NCBI GenBank assembly: GCA_902729315.2
Contig: LR746264.1
Location: 312,501 to 376,500 of the forward strand
DNA length: 64,000 nucleotides
DNA from: Spirodela intermedia
Taxonomy: Eukaryota > Streptophyta > Magnoliopsida > Alismatales > Araceae
Reading direction: 5' to 3'
Below are positions 11,162 to 22,039 of the stretch, one piece after another. The notes beneath the pieces are model-generated. The model did no database searches. It had not been told where the DNA came from and saw only the letters and a list, made by a program, of their open reading frames with translations. Numbering within the stretch: position 1 is the first letter of the stretch; each line of letters opens with the position of its first letter. The position numbers were made by a program, and so were the translations under genes.

Positions 11162-13136
11162 AAAATTGATGAAACATAGATATGAATCTGTTCACACTTG
11201 AACATCTACAGTCTAATGGCTCCGTCATAATTGAAAGGCGAAGAAATTTCAGCTCGATTAAAGGCCCCTCTGTTCATTATTAAAAATTGTATATTTAGCT
11301 TAGTTCTTTGCCACAAAACTTGGAAACGTTCTCAGGGCCTGATGAAATGATGGTCTAAATTCATCATTTGTAACCTAGTGAAATAATCAAGCTATCCGAG
11401 TAAGAATCGATCTGAAATGAACAGAGCCAGCCCATCGATTTTATCCTCAGGATGATGTTGGTCTTCTGATCATCTGGGATCATAATTCTTTGAGTGATTC
11501 TTGAGTGATGAACAGTTTTCTGAACAAATGTAACGGCATGAAGGATACTAATGGGAAAAGAAATGAAGCTTATTGATTAATCTCACCTGAAACAAAGTTT
11601 GGGAGGACATATATGCAGATGAGTTATGGATGACACGAGAGACTGGTTCAATGCCATTGCCTCATAGGACCAAAAAGTACTCCTTTCTTAGCGAAAATAT
11701 CATCCTGTCTACGGTAAAACAAAAAAAAAACAATTCCAGCCGCTGCAACTGATATGATCCTGTAGAAGTTGTGCAGTGAGATGTTTGGCAACACTAGGCT
11801 TCGATTTGCAATGATGTGAACTACTAGACTGCCACCACTCCTGACTGAATTAAATATTTGTCTCCATGAAGCTATAAATATATCATGGCATGTATAGTTC
11901 CATAAAAATCAATATGACTCTGTTGTTATAATTTCCACTTCATATTCATGCACAAATATTAATGCATGGTTCCCGTTTAGATGCCATGAAAGCTTAAATT
12001 TGGATAAGTTATCGGATGCCTTTTTAGGAAAATATCCATTTTTTTTTTTCTTCCCAGACGGGGCTGCTCATTAGGTCCTTTGCATTGGGCCACACGCCTC
12101 CGGTTAATTTTGTACTGATAACCATGGGAACGACGGGCGTCTTGCTGATTGGATGGCGGGCGCTTCTGTACACCCTTTTCCCAAACAGGCAAGGCAAGAA
12201 GAACGACGTGTACAAGCGCGGCAGCCCCTTCGAGCTCTTTGAGGTGAGGAGGGCTAAATTATCATGCTCCGTTCATTTATTATTTTAAGTTCATCCGTTT
12301 AATAATGCTATTAATTGTCGTCTTTTTTTAAGTGGCTGGTGAATAGATAATACTGTTTAGGACCAAGAACAGAATTAGAGGACTAAATTGTCGTGGTCAA
12401 ACTGAAGATAATAGGAGTGCAAAGTCAAACATTCATGGAATATATAGGGAAGGGAAATATCATGATGTATTCGTCTAGTCGTCATCATTCAATGAGGCTT
12501 AGTTATATAAATCTTCCCTTTTTTTTTACTTTTTTTAGTGGTTGGTGAATAAATTAAATTAGTGGAGCAAATGAAGGAATTAGGAGGGCAAAGTCAAACC
12601 CACCCTGTATATGTGGAGAGACATTCTGTGACTGCCCATAAAGTATGATAGATGTTGAGAAACTCACATGGCTCCATTCACTCTATTTAATCTAGTTGAC
12701 CATCATGCGACCAGAGAGGACCCTCTCCTGTGTCTAACGATTTAAGAAATGGTCAACTGTCTGAAGTGTGGAATTTGTACGGCGAGGCCATTGGTTGACA
12801 AATTAGCCAGACCCACTAAGTTGCGTGAACCACTTTATTTCATGCAGTAGACAACCCCAGTCAGTTCTTCTTCCCCAGACCCCTACATGTTGACTCTTGC
12901 CGAGATCGACCCAAATATAAGGAACTGATCATCATGGCTTTCCTCACATAGCAAGCCGTCTATATTTATCTCTGTATGTAGGAGAGAGATAGAGAGAGAG
13001 AGGGATTGCTGAGTGGGTGACTGGTACATCCATATGTTAGGAGAAACCTTGGAGTAAACAGGTGTTCATAGCCTCAATAACATCGTATGTTTCCCCTCCT
13101 TTGCAGTTATTGACGTCGTTGGTGCGAAGATGGTGA
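10123..13136 (+). CDS. Plastid-targeted DUF3054 membrane protein
   Basis: Five exons: 10123-10496, 10610-10737, 10820-10932, 12058-12243 and 13107-13136. Together they encode 276 residues. The first ~90 residues are rich in Ser, Arg, Pro and Ala, like a chloroplast transit peptide. DUF3054 follows: WGRVALLAGGDVLFLLVFSAIGR, then DPFIAGWFLGAYFLGGYGDD, then PPVNFVLITMGTTGVLLIGW, each a hydrophobic membrane segment. The last exon is only 30 bases and encodes LLTSLVRRW before the stop; I matched it to the usual end of plant members from memory of the family. If exon 4 is not spliced, the protein ends 15 residues later at 12288. The biochemical role of DUF3054 is not known to me. Exon 3 and its donor are tandemly duplicated in the next intron. 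Confidence 0.88.
10886..11212 (+). repeat. 162-bp tandem duplication of exon 3 end plus intron start
   Basis: Unit 1 (about 10886-11047) and unit 2 (about 11048-11209) are nearly identical. Each holds the last ~46 coding bases of exon 3, the GTGAGTAATT donor (10933 and 11095), a CT tract, a CA tract and a TTCACACTTGAACATCT tail. The copy has no splice acceptor in front of it. Few differences are visible in the non-repetitive part, so the event looks recent. Confidence 0.93.
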
Positions 13137-13166
13137 CAACCAGTTCGGAATCTGCTGATTTCTCTG

Positions 13167-13170
<4 letters not shown>

Positions 13171-13226
<56 letters not shown>
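13171..13226. repeat. (GA)n microsatellite, about 56 bp
   Basis: An almost perfect GA tract just downstream of the DUF3054 stop codon. Confidence 0.95.
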
Positions 13227-13234
<8 letters not shown>

Positions 13235-13643
13235 TGAGGGTGCTGTGGAGAGGTCTAAAACTCTGATTTCAGCCTTAGTGAGAGAGTTCTCCATTTGTTT
13301 GTAGTTGGAACGGTAGCTAATGGCCCAATGAGCCCAACAGCTTCTCGAGCTGGGTCCTGGCTTACGCCGGGCCGGGCCGGGCCGGAGCCCCGTAGAACCC
13401 CTTTTTGTCGCCACGTGGCACCTAATCTCTCTCTCTCTCTCTCTCTCTCTCGACTCACTGAACCCCATATTTTCTGCGCCTTTCTCTGCACTGATATCCC
13501 CCGGAATTGGTGAAATGGCCTCCGGGCCTTCCCTATCAAGAGTCGGCCCGGCCCCTCGGGCCCTGGCATTCAACTCTCTCTGCTATCCTTGCCGTCTCTT
13601 AATCGTACTCTGCCGCCGTCGGTAGGGAGAGAAGGAGATGGGC

Positions 13644-13647
<4 letters not shown>

Positions 13648-13687
<40 letters not shown>
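13648..13687. repeat. (GA)n microsatellite, about 40 bp
   Basis: A perfect GA tract in the DUF3054-ANT intergenic region. Confidence 0.95.
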
Positions 13688-13693
<6 letters not shown>

Positions 13694-14919
13694 CATTTAT
13701 ATGTCTCTGCGTGTGTTTCCCTATCTCTCTCTCTCTGCATGCGCAGAGGCCAATCCAGCGGGGTAGCCCTTCTCAGTGGCCGGAGTTGCCCTCTGTATCT
13801 GTCGCCGTCCCCGGCGGCAGCAAAGGCCCGTAGCTAGAGAACAGAGAGAAACAAGACGGAAGGAGAACAGATGGATGAGGGCCCGCCCGCCGCCCCACCC
13901 CCGGGAGGTTGACCTCTTATGGTTGGCTTCATTAAGATGAAGAGAGAGAAACAGAGGGTGCAAAACCCAGAGAGAGAGAGATCGAGAGCAGGAGAGGCAT
14001 TAATGGCGAGCTTTAGCTTTAATGGGTTGCAGAGGAGGGATCGAGGGGGGAAAAAAAGGGAATGTCATGTGGGCTCTCTCTCTCTCTCTCTCCATTCCCT
14101 CGGAGGGGGGATGCCTTATTGTTTGGGATCTTGCTTGGATTCTGTGTTTCCCGAGAGGACGGCAGAACGTCAGCAATTAATTGGACCATCCCCCGGCCAG
14201 AAGGGTTGGGCCGACGGGCCCCCCATCCCTCCTCTGAGCCTCTCTGCTCCTCCCCCTTCCGCCACGAAGGTGTTCGTGCGAAGGCCACCCGGAGGAACTG
14301 ATGGGAAGGCCGGCAACCACCAATCTCTTATATCACTCTCGATAGAAGATTAACTTACGTGAACTTTTATGAGCGTATGTTCAACCTATGTTATCAGATC
14401 TATTTAATCCCGTTTTTAACCCATTTAATGCGCGAATATTTGTGGAGAGGAAGACCGGGGGCACTTTGATCGTCGTCTTGTCCACGAATCGACAGCGTGG
14501 AAACAGAGGATCTGGTCCCTTTCGTGCAAGTCTGCGGGATCAAGCTTCTCCCCCACCCGTGTGCAATCTCTCTCTCTCCTCCGCCACAGTCACCGGGGCT
14601 CACAGCAGAAAGAGGAGGAAATGCTCAGGTGCACCCGCCCTCTTCTGGACGAGGTACATCGCCGTCGCTCTCTCGGCGGAAGAGGAGAGTGGAGGGGATG
14701 AAGGCGATGAACAGCGCCCTTCTCCTCGGGAAATCTCTCAGGTTGACCTCGTAGCTTTCCGTCCAGCAGGAGGATAGCTGGGAGGAAAGATAACCCTAAA
14801 CCCTAATGACGATAACTAATAAAGGCCTCTCATCTCTCTTTCTCCCTTGTCTTCTTCGCGCAGGAAGTGCCAGTACTATTGAGAAGTGACGGGATGGACA
14901 GTTGTCCTGCCAGTCCAGA

Positions 14920-14954
<35 letters not shown>

Positions 14955-15165
14955 CCTCCCTTCCCTGCCGAAGATAGCCTCTGCAGTTAAATTAATTACA
15001 CAGTCCTCTGAATCCCTTCTCTCCTCCGGAGTGGTGCAATCCTTCTCGTCTCTGGGTCGCCTCGGGTTGGGTCTGAGAACGCAGATACCCATGATCGTTA
15101 GTTTATTAGGCGGAGTTCATTCTCTTTGCTTCTGCTTGAAGAGCACTGGTTCTTGTTATTCGTCC

Positions 15166-15294
15166 ATGTGTTCATGTGTTGCTTCCCCCCGTGAGAGCTC
15201 TCCCTCCCGGAAAGAAGACATCCGCCCCCCTGGTTGGGGTGTGGGCGAGCAGGAGAAGAGTGTGGGAATGATTAGTGTTCTTGATCTTAAATGA
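15166..15294 (+). other. Possible upstream open frame in ANT leader (42 aa)
   Basis: ATG at 15166 opens 42 codons (starting MCSCVASPRESS) and stops 101 bases before the ANT start codon. It can act as a uORF only if the ANT transcript begins upstream of 15166 and this part is not spliced out. There is no conservation evidence. Confidence 0.3.
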
Positions 15295-15395
15295 TTGACC
15301 AACCAGCCTCGAGTTCCCCTCTCTTCTCTCCCCACCCCTCCCCCACCGCCGCTCTCTCTCTCTCTTTCTCTATAGAAGAGTGAGGAATTAAGCCC

Positions 15396-17666
15396 ATGAA
15401 CAATAATAGCCACAACTGGCTGGGTTTCTCTCTCTACCCCCACATGGAGCTTCCTGCAGACCCACATCATCAGGGTGCCTCGGTGCCGGGGGGGCTCTTC
15501 CTCTCTCCCACTGTAAGCAGCAATGGAATCTGCTATGGAGTCGGAGGGGAAAACGAAAGGTTCTACTCTCAGCTATTCTTTTCCCCGTTCAAGTCCGATG
15601 GACCCGTCTGCATAATGGAAGGTGGATTGCCCTCTCTCTCTCCTCTCCTCCCTTCTTTCCCTTCCTCTTCTTCTCTGACCTGCTGCCGCGATCTGGCGAA
15701 GGAATGGCGCCGTCTTCTTCCCCAAAACTGGAAGATTTCTTAGGCGGCGGCGGGGCCGGCTCGGCCATGGAGATCCACCATTACGGGAATGACGACAGTA
15801 TCAGAGGCCACCACTCTCTGGAGCTCCTCCACCTTCCCTTTCGGTCGGAGGAGCACCAACAGTCTTATCTTCAGCAGCCACTGCAGAGCATTTTCCAAAC
15901 TCCTCCCATGGGGGAGCCACCGGCGGCCTTCTCTCAGCCCTCCTCCGTCAACCCCTCTCTGCAGATTCCTCCCTCTGCAACCATCGACGGTGACTCCATG
16001 AACGAGGTCAAGAAGATGGGGAGCTTCAAGAACGCCCAGAAGCAGCCTCTCCACCGCAAGTCTATCGATACCTTCGGGCAGCGGACTTCTCAGTATCGAG
16101 GGGTCACAAGGTTCGTAGAACAAAACCGCGTAAATCGGCCCGCCATAAATTTGCAGGGTTTATTTCCGACCGACGAGCCCGCCCTTCGTCTTCCTCAGAC
16201 ACAGGTGGACTGGTAGATACGAGGCTCATCTCTGGGACAACAGCTGCAAGAAGGAGGGCCAAACCAGGAAGGGGAGGCAAGGTCAGCGTCATCTTCTATT
16301 GGGCATGAATGATTCTCCTTCTATCGCGTCCAGAGCCTTCTCGTTTTCTGACCGTCTTCCCTGTTCTGTCTCCGTTTACGACGGCGGGGACGCCATTAAA
16401 CTCCTCGACGATCTCCAGTCTATCTGGGTAATCTTCTTCTTCGATCTCCTCTTTTTGTCTGCCGTAAGTTCGTAATCTTGGTTGGTCAACGCCTCGGTTT
16501 GTAACCCGTCCATCGACCGATCAGGAGGCTACGACACGGAAGAGAAGGCCGCGAGGGCTTACGACTTAGCGGCGCTCAAATACTGGGGGACTTCGACCCA
16601 CATCAACTTCCCGGTATCTCCGGCGCCGCTCATCGTTGACTTTCTTTCACAAATGGACCACCCGCTGTTCTTCGAGTTTCTGTTCTGATCCATCCATCTG
16701 GGTTTGACTCAGTTGGAAGCTTACCGCGATGAGCTTGAAGAGATGAAGAACATGACCCGCCTGGAGTACGTCGCCCACTTGAGAAGGTAGCCCACAACTC
16801 ACCATCCCTAGTGAAAACCAGCTAATCTCTCTCTCTCTCTGTCTCTGTCTCTCTCTCTCTCTCTCTCTATCGGTGGGTGGTGCTGCTTGCAGGAAGAGCA
16901 GCGGGTTTTCGAGGGGCGCGTCGATGTACCGAGGAGTCACGAGGTGGGCGACGAGTTTATCTCGAATGAACCGACATTCTCTAATGTTTTCTCGCACATT
17001 TTCCCATCCTCACCTTATCACATGCTGTGATTATCTTCTCTGTTCTTCAGACATCACCAGCATGGCAGATGGCAGGCTCGGATCGGGAGGGTCGCCGGCA
17101 ACAAGGACCTCTATCTTGGAACATTCGGTGAGCTCCGATTAAAATATTCGGGCTTTTGGTGGAACGATAATCTGCAGGATTATCGCCGTCATCTCGTCCC
17201 GCATTCTTTGGAAGATGTTGGTTGACTTTCTTGGTCGAGATGATCATCCATCGACACGTCTTCGTTCGCGGTCTACGTTGCAGGCACCCAAGAGGAAGCC
17301 GCAGAAGCTTACGACGTCGCCGCCATCAAGTTCCGGGGGCTAAGCGCCGTCACTAACTTCGACATTACTCGATACGACGTGGAGAAGATCGCGGCGAGCA
17401 GCACCCCGCTCACCGCTGACTACGCCAGGAGGAAGACCGCCGTGGCGGCGGCGGCGGGGATGGTTGACCTCGCCCTACAGAAGGGCGACTCCTCGGTACC
17501 CGCCGCCGCCGCCGGCTGTGGTTGCGGGACCCCGCCGTTCTCGCCGCCGCCAGTCAGCGTCGCCCAGTTCGACACCTCTGTTCCCATCACCACGTCGTGG
17601 ATGCCGATGACCCAGCCGTCCTCAACGGTCTCCAGGCCTGTTTTTGCCGCGTGGACCGACGTTTAA
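15396..17666 (+). CDS. ANT: AINTEGUMENTA-type double AP2 transcription factor
   Basis: Nine exons: 15396-15621, 15702-16110, 16199-16281, 16419-16427, 16525-16613, 16713-16786, 16893-16943, 17051-17127 and 17284-17666. They close in frame to 466 residues. The N terminus has the euANT motifs NWLGFSL, GICYGV and SDGPVCIME, plus [11 protein letters not shown]. The first AP2 repeat begins near residue 206 ([20 protein letters not shown]), the linker carries STHINFPLEAY, and the second repeat begins near 308 and includes [20 protein letters not shown]. The C terminus PVFAAWTDV matches the end of Arabidopsis ANT, which separates it from BBM, PLT1/2 and AIL5-7. The protein is shorter than ANT (about 555 residues), mainly in the variable N-terminal and C-terminal regions. 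It should act in the nucleus to maintain cell proliferation in lateral organ primordia. ANT paralogue versus ANT/AIL1 ortholog is not resolved. Confidence 0.93.
16419..16427 (+). other. ANT: 9-nt microexon of ANT (VYL)
   Basis: The exon TCTATCTGG sits between a CCAG acceptor and a GTAATC donor and supplies Val-Tyr-Leu in the first AP2 repeat (RKGRQ-VYL-GGYD). Both junctions keep frame: G|TC before it and G|GA after it. This microexon is an established feature of AP2/ANT-lineage genes. Confidence 0.93.
16829..16868. repeat. (CT)n tract in ANT intron 6
   Basis: An interrupted CT/GTCT tract just upstream of the exon 7 acceptor, forming its polypyrimidine region. Confidence 0.85.
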
Positions 17667-18526
17667 GCTGCTGCTCTGGCTGCTAGGTCGACAGATTCCA
17701 AAAGGTCAGCGATTTGAATTCTTTTAGATCCCCCGCTATTGGGCCGTCGGCCCAAAATTTTGTAACATGGGCTTATTGAGGAGATTATGGGCCACTTGAC
17801 TATTTTTCTCTCGTCTATGATACCCCTTTGGAGAGTTAATGATGGGCCCTCTAGTGGGTCCATGGTGCGTCTACTGATAATGGGCCTGGTTTCCTCAGAT
17901 GGCCCCAATCTTGCCTCCAGAGCACGACGTCCACGGAAATTAATTCATTTAAATGGTTTAATTAAAATTTTCATGTATATTGCTATCAGTTTAATTTCAG
18001 AATATATTTTGTTTAAAAATATGAATTGCGTATCGGTCCGTCCGAACTGGGCGGGCCTTGCGCCTGGCATCTTCCGGAAAGCCCGGAACTAGAAAGAGAG
18101 AGAGAGAGAGAGAGAGAGACTGGGTAGGGTCGGGTCGGGGTTTGATGGTTAGTGGGGAAGCCCGAAAATGTGGGCCCGGTCAGCCCCCGAGTTCCAAAGA
18201 TCACCGACAGCGGTGGGCAGAGGAGCTCTGTACGGAGGAGATGAGGCCGAGATTACCGAAACTACCCGTGTTCCCACTCTGTTCGCGCTCCAGTCCCTGC
18301 CTCTGCACTGTCTTCTCTCTCTCTCTTCCTCCTGCAGTAGAGAGAGAAAGAGAGGAGGGAGAGGGAGAGAGAGAGAGAGAGAATGCTCTTATCCGCCGTC
18401 AAAGCCCTAACCCGCCTCCGGGTCCCCCTTCTGGTCTTCTTTCTTCGACTGATCTCTGCAGCCCCCTTCCGGCCCTCGTCAATGCCTGGCGCCGTAGCAG
18501 GTCGATATCCATCTAAGATCCCTGTA

Positions 18527-18557
<31 letters not shown>

Positions 18558-18987
18558 ATGCTATTAATGGGGTGATCTGAACGCTGAAGGCTTTTTAAGT
18601 GGTTCGCTGTAAGTTAAGTGGGCCGACGGATACCCAAGGAATAGATATTTTCGGGCTTCAACTTGGGCTACTCGCCGTGGACGGATCGGATAAAGTATGC
18701 TCATCTGGGTTGTCAAAGTGGGCCCAAATAATTAATTTATTCATTTTCCGTAAGCGTAAGTGGGCTTATCTGAGAATGTGGGCCCATCAACGTATCTGGG
18801 TCGGGGGATGGGATAGGATCTTCATAAAGGGCTTGATAATTGGGCTAGCCCATTTTAATGAACGCACCGCATGCCGTCCTCGCTCACACCGGTTTGGAAT
18901 AAACTCAGGAAGCCTAACCGCCATGACCAGACTTCGCCGCCCTCTCTCTCTCTCTCTCCCTCTGGGTGATTTCTTCGTGCAGAAGTT
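17667..18987. other. Intergenic region between ANT and F-box gene
   Basis: No gene is supported. It has a (GA)n tract at 18094-18118, another purine tract near 18336-18382 and (CT)n at 18530-18553. Repeated TGGGCC/GGGCTT site-II-like motifs occur near 17756-17900 and 18620-18850. Frequent site-II motifs suit the promoter of the downstream F-box gene. A pyrimidine tract ending GTGCAG at about 18981, seven bases before the F-box ATG, could be a leader-intron acceptor. Confidence 0.45.
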
Positions 18988-20517
18988 ATGAAGCTGCGGA
19001 TCCGCTCATCGGAGACGAAGGAGACGATCAGAGTCGGCATCTCGCCCTCCATGACCCTCGGGGACCTCAAGGCTCTGATCGCCGGCCGCGTGAGCTCGTC
19101 CGCTTCCTCTGCGGCTGCTCCGATCTCCCCGGATGCCGTCCACCTCTCCCTCAACCGCAGGGACGAGCTCACAGCGACGCTCCCAGAGGAGACCCTCCAG
19201 ACTCTCGGACTTGCTTCCGGAGATCTCGTCTTCTACACCATGGATGCCTCGGCTTTCTCGCAACCCCCCTCTGCTCCGCCTACCCCAGCGATGGCCGCTG
19301 CGGCTCCACGGGGTGGAGTTGGATCGCTTCCTGGCTGTGAGTTGGAGGAACAGATTCCAACCGTAGCTTCGATCCTTAATGAAGGAGAAGGATCGGGTTC
19401 GGGATCGGGAGCTACTCCCCCTCGGGGACCGATCGACGAAGAGGTAGTGTCCGTCGTCGGACATGTGCAGGAAGAGATGACGATGTCGGGGAGGATCTTG
19501 GAGGAGGAGTCGGCCGTTGTGGCAGACATGATGGAATTGGACAGTAGGAGGTCCTCCACCTGCTCGGTACCGCGGTTCCTGAAGAGGGTTGTGGAAGGGG
19601 TGCAGGGGAGCGAGAAGGCGAACGGCGACTTGGATATCCTGGTGATCGCCGTCCACGCCGTTTTCCTGGAGTCTGGTTTCGTCGAGCACGAGTCTCGAGG
19701 CGTTAGCATGACGGAAGGGTGGACCTCGAAGGCTTCCACGGTCTCGATTTCGTATACTCTGCCGGAGATCACAAGCCCTAATTTCTATGCGGCTGTGGAC
19801 AAGGTAGAGCTTAAGATTCTGCTGGTTGGAAAGTTTGCAGATGTCTACGGGTGCTTGACTGGAAGCTCCGATATATATCGCCTCTGCTTGGATGCGTCAA
19901 AATTTGTTCCCTCTATTGTTTCATATATGAACTCGATGTCTGAGGAAGACGAGAAGGTGATCTTTGAATTCTGGAGGAGCGTCAAGGACAAGCTTTCCCT
20001 GCCTCTCCTGATGGATATGTGCTACAAGAATAGATTGCCTCCTCCTCCCTGCTTCATCTGCCTTCCCGCAGAGCTCAAGATCCGGATATTGGAGCTTGTT
20101 CCTGGTGCCGACCTTGCGAGAGCTGCCTGTGTGAACTCTGAACTGAGGTATCTCTCATCAAACGAGGACCTGTGGAAGCAGAAGTTCATGGCGGAATTCC
20201 CCGGCCGCGAAGCGTGTGATTTGAGAGGCAATGTCGGAACGCGATGGAAATACAGATTTGCAACTTATTGGGAAGATCAAAAGAGAAATAAGAGGCACAG
20301 AGAGGTTTCCAGTATCTATCAATACGCTGTGCCGCCACTGCGACGAAGAGATCCCGCCCCATTTTTCAACCCGGTACCCAATGTTCTTGGTGGGGATTAC
20401 GACCGTTTCCCTGCCTTTGGCAGCTTATACCCTGGCAGGTCACGCCAAGCTCGCTCTCCCATTCTGCGAGGACAGAGTTTTATTCCTCACTGCAATCTTG
20501 GTGGATTCGATGCATAA
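18988..20517 (+). CDS. F-box protein SKIP22 / FBXO7-like
   Basis: A single uninterrupted frame of 509 residues. Residues 1-85 (MKLRIRSSETKETIRVGISP...) form a ubiquitin-like fold. A low-complexity Gly/Ser/Glu linker follows. Residues about 200-345 match the FP domain of FBXO7/PI31 (DILVIAVHAVFLESGFVEHE). The F-box spans about 363-405 (CFICLPAELKIRILELVPGADLARAACVNSEL...WKQKF). The C terminus has the arginine/proline stretch PPLRRRDPAPF found in this family. It should be the substrate-receptor subunit of an SCF ubiquitin ligase. The start is the first Met of the frame and begins exactly with the ubiquitin-like strand. SKIP22 is the Arabidopsis name I associate with this architecture. Confidence 0.9.
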   Translation: MKLRIRSSETKETIRVGISPSMTLGDLKALIAGRVSSSASSAAAPISPDAVHLSLNRRDELTATLPEETLQTLGLASGDLVFYTMDASAFSQPPSAPPTPAMAAAAPRGGVGSLPGCELEEQIPTVASILNEGEGSGSGSGATPPRGPIDEEVVSVVGHVQEEMTMSGRILEEESAVVADMMELDSRRSSTCSVPRFLKRVVEGVQGSEKANGDLDILVIAVHAVFLESGFVEHESRGVSMTEGWTSKASTVSISYTLPEITSPNFYAAVDKVELKILLVGKFADVYGCLTGSSDIYRLCLDASKFVPSIVSYMNSMSEEDEKVIFEFWRSVKDKLSLPLLMDMCYKNRLPPPPCFICLPAELKIRILELVPGADLARAACVNSELRYLSSNEDLWKQKFMAEFPGREACDLRGNVGTRWKYRFATYWEDQKRNKRHREVSSIYQYAVPPLRRRDPAPFFNPVPNVLGGDYDRFPAFGSLYPGRSRQARSPILRGQSFIPHCNLGGFDA

Positions 20518-21801
20518 TTATGGAGAGAAAGGGGTTCTTCCCTAAGGTATAGTGCCTCCTTTTTGTACCTGCGGTGAGGATGCTCTGTTTTCCTGTTCCA
20601 ATATTTTCGTCGTACCTGCAGATATTGTATATAGAGGAACATCTGAAGAACCAAACAATGCCCCTTCTTCCCCGCATCCTATCTTTAGAATCACTATACT
20701 GTATTAAGCTGAGAACTCAACGGGATGCATGTCTTTGGTTTGAGTGAAATCAATTAGATCTTTTAGTTTTGAATGATTTTGTCTGTTATCTATTAGCTGG
20801 AAATTTTCCCCAGCGTACGCATGATCCGTGGTATCCTCTTGTAGTCGAGTTATATATTTTTTGGCCTTTTTTTGGGTTTTTATTTTTTTCTTTCTGTGAT
20901 TAATTGGAATGGCTAGCTGGATTATGATGATGCGTTGAAGATGGGTACGCAAATGCCATCTCTTGTTTTCCAGATTACATCCATGTTTAGCTGCACATTG
21001 CCTATGGAGCGTGGAGCTTGGACCATAGCTCATTCTGGCTGTAAATTACCCAGTTATTATTGGCAAATTGGGTCTTTCAGAAAGATCGCTTTTTGGGCTG
21101 ACTGATTATTCTGAAGATCATAATCCAACCACTCCCCTGCCCCACTGCCCCACCCACCAATTCACTCTTTTTCCCCTAGATATATATGAAAGAAATGGAG
21201 ATTCTTGTACTGAAACTATAATTGTTTGGACACTTCAGAGATGATGTGCTTCTGTGCTTGGATTCTATTGGTCAGCTGTTTCCTAGGCATCTCATCGTGA
21301 GGTATCATCCAGTCAAAGACCCTTTTTTCTTCTTCTTTTGGGAGTCAATATTAAGTATATAGCCATTTTAGATGATGAAATGGCAGAAGGTAACAAGGGA
21401 ATCAAAGATGCACATCTTGAAGGAAATAGAATCTTAGTTCCACCAAAGAGCTCTTGCCTGTTCTTGGGTACCACTTTGCTCACCCTAAAAGAATCTTGTG
21501 AAAGCTTGTTTATTCAAATCTTTCTTAATTTTATGTAGCTTCTTTTTCTTCGAGTATTAAATACCATCAATATAATATTCTGACAGTCAAACGAGGCCCA
21601 AGAGCCCATTCCACGTGTCAAGGATATGCTTGGATCAACGGCTGGGATTGATCCTCCTCCCAAGCCCCCATTTTCTAGCGTGATGATCAGCTAGCTATCT
21701 TTTCTTCAGTGCCACCATTTTTTATGCGACTTTTCTTCATGCAAGTTTCACCCATAAGCGTCAGTGTGCCAGATCTCTTTGCCATGTGGGCGTCTGATAG
21801 G

Positions 21802-21851
<50 letters not shown>

Positions 21852-22039
21852 ACTTAGTTGTATGTAGAAGTTGAGCCAAGTTAGAGTGTGACAAAGATGT
21901 TGGTTGTTCTGTGCAGTCCTTTCTTGGCACGGGGTGTACCCATCCCCAGCCAGTTAATTGTGACCAAGAGGTTAATGGTGACCAAAGAGGTAAACCTAAT
22001 AACTCAAAAGGTCTCATAAAAAAAGGAGTATGGGTCCCT
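20518..22039. other. F-box 3' flank and intergenic sequence
   Basis: No further gene is supported. AT-rich sequence follows the F-box stop. A G-box-like CCACGTGTC lies at about 21612-21620, and a (CT)n tract at 21806-21849. An open frame at 21338-21538 has no recognisable motif. Confidence 0.5.
21806..21849. repeat. (CT)n microsatellite, about 44 bp
   Basis: A perfect CT tract, about 190 bases before the left border of the retroelement island. Confidence 0.95.

Larger units (their letters stand above)
13137..15395. other. Intergenic region and probable AINTEGUMENTA promoter/leader
   Basis: No protein gene is supported. It contains (GA)n at 13171-13226 and 13648-13687, (CT)n at 13427-13451 and (GA)n at 14923-14945. 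A short upstream open frame lies at 15166-15294. A pyrimidine tract ending in TATAG at about 15374 could be the acceptor of a leader intron. Confidence 0.5.

Noticed and set aside
13037-13573. 178-codon minus-strand frame containing Arg-Glu and Ser-Leu dipeptide runs
   Set aside because: The runs are read-through of (GA)n and (CT)n tracts.
19006-19772. Minus-strand frames of 227 and 179 codons
   Set aside because: Antisense to the F-box coding exon and without recognisable features.
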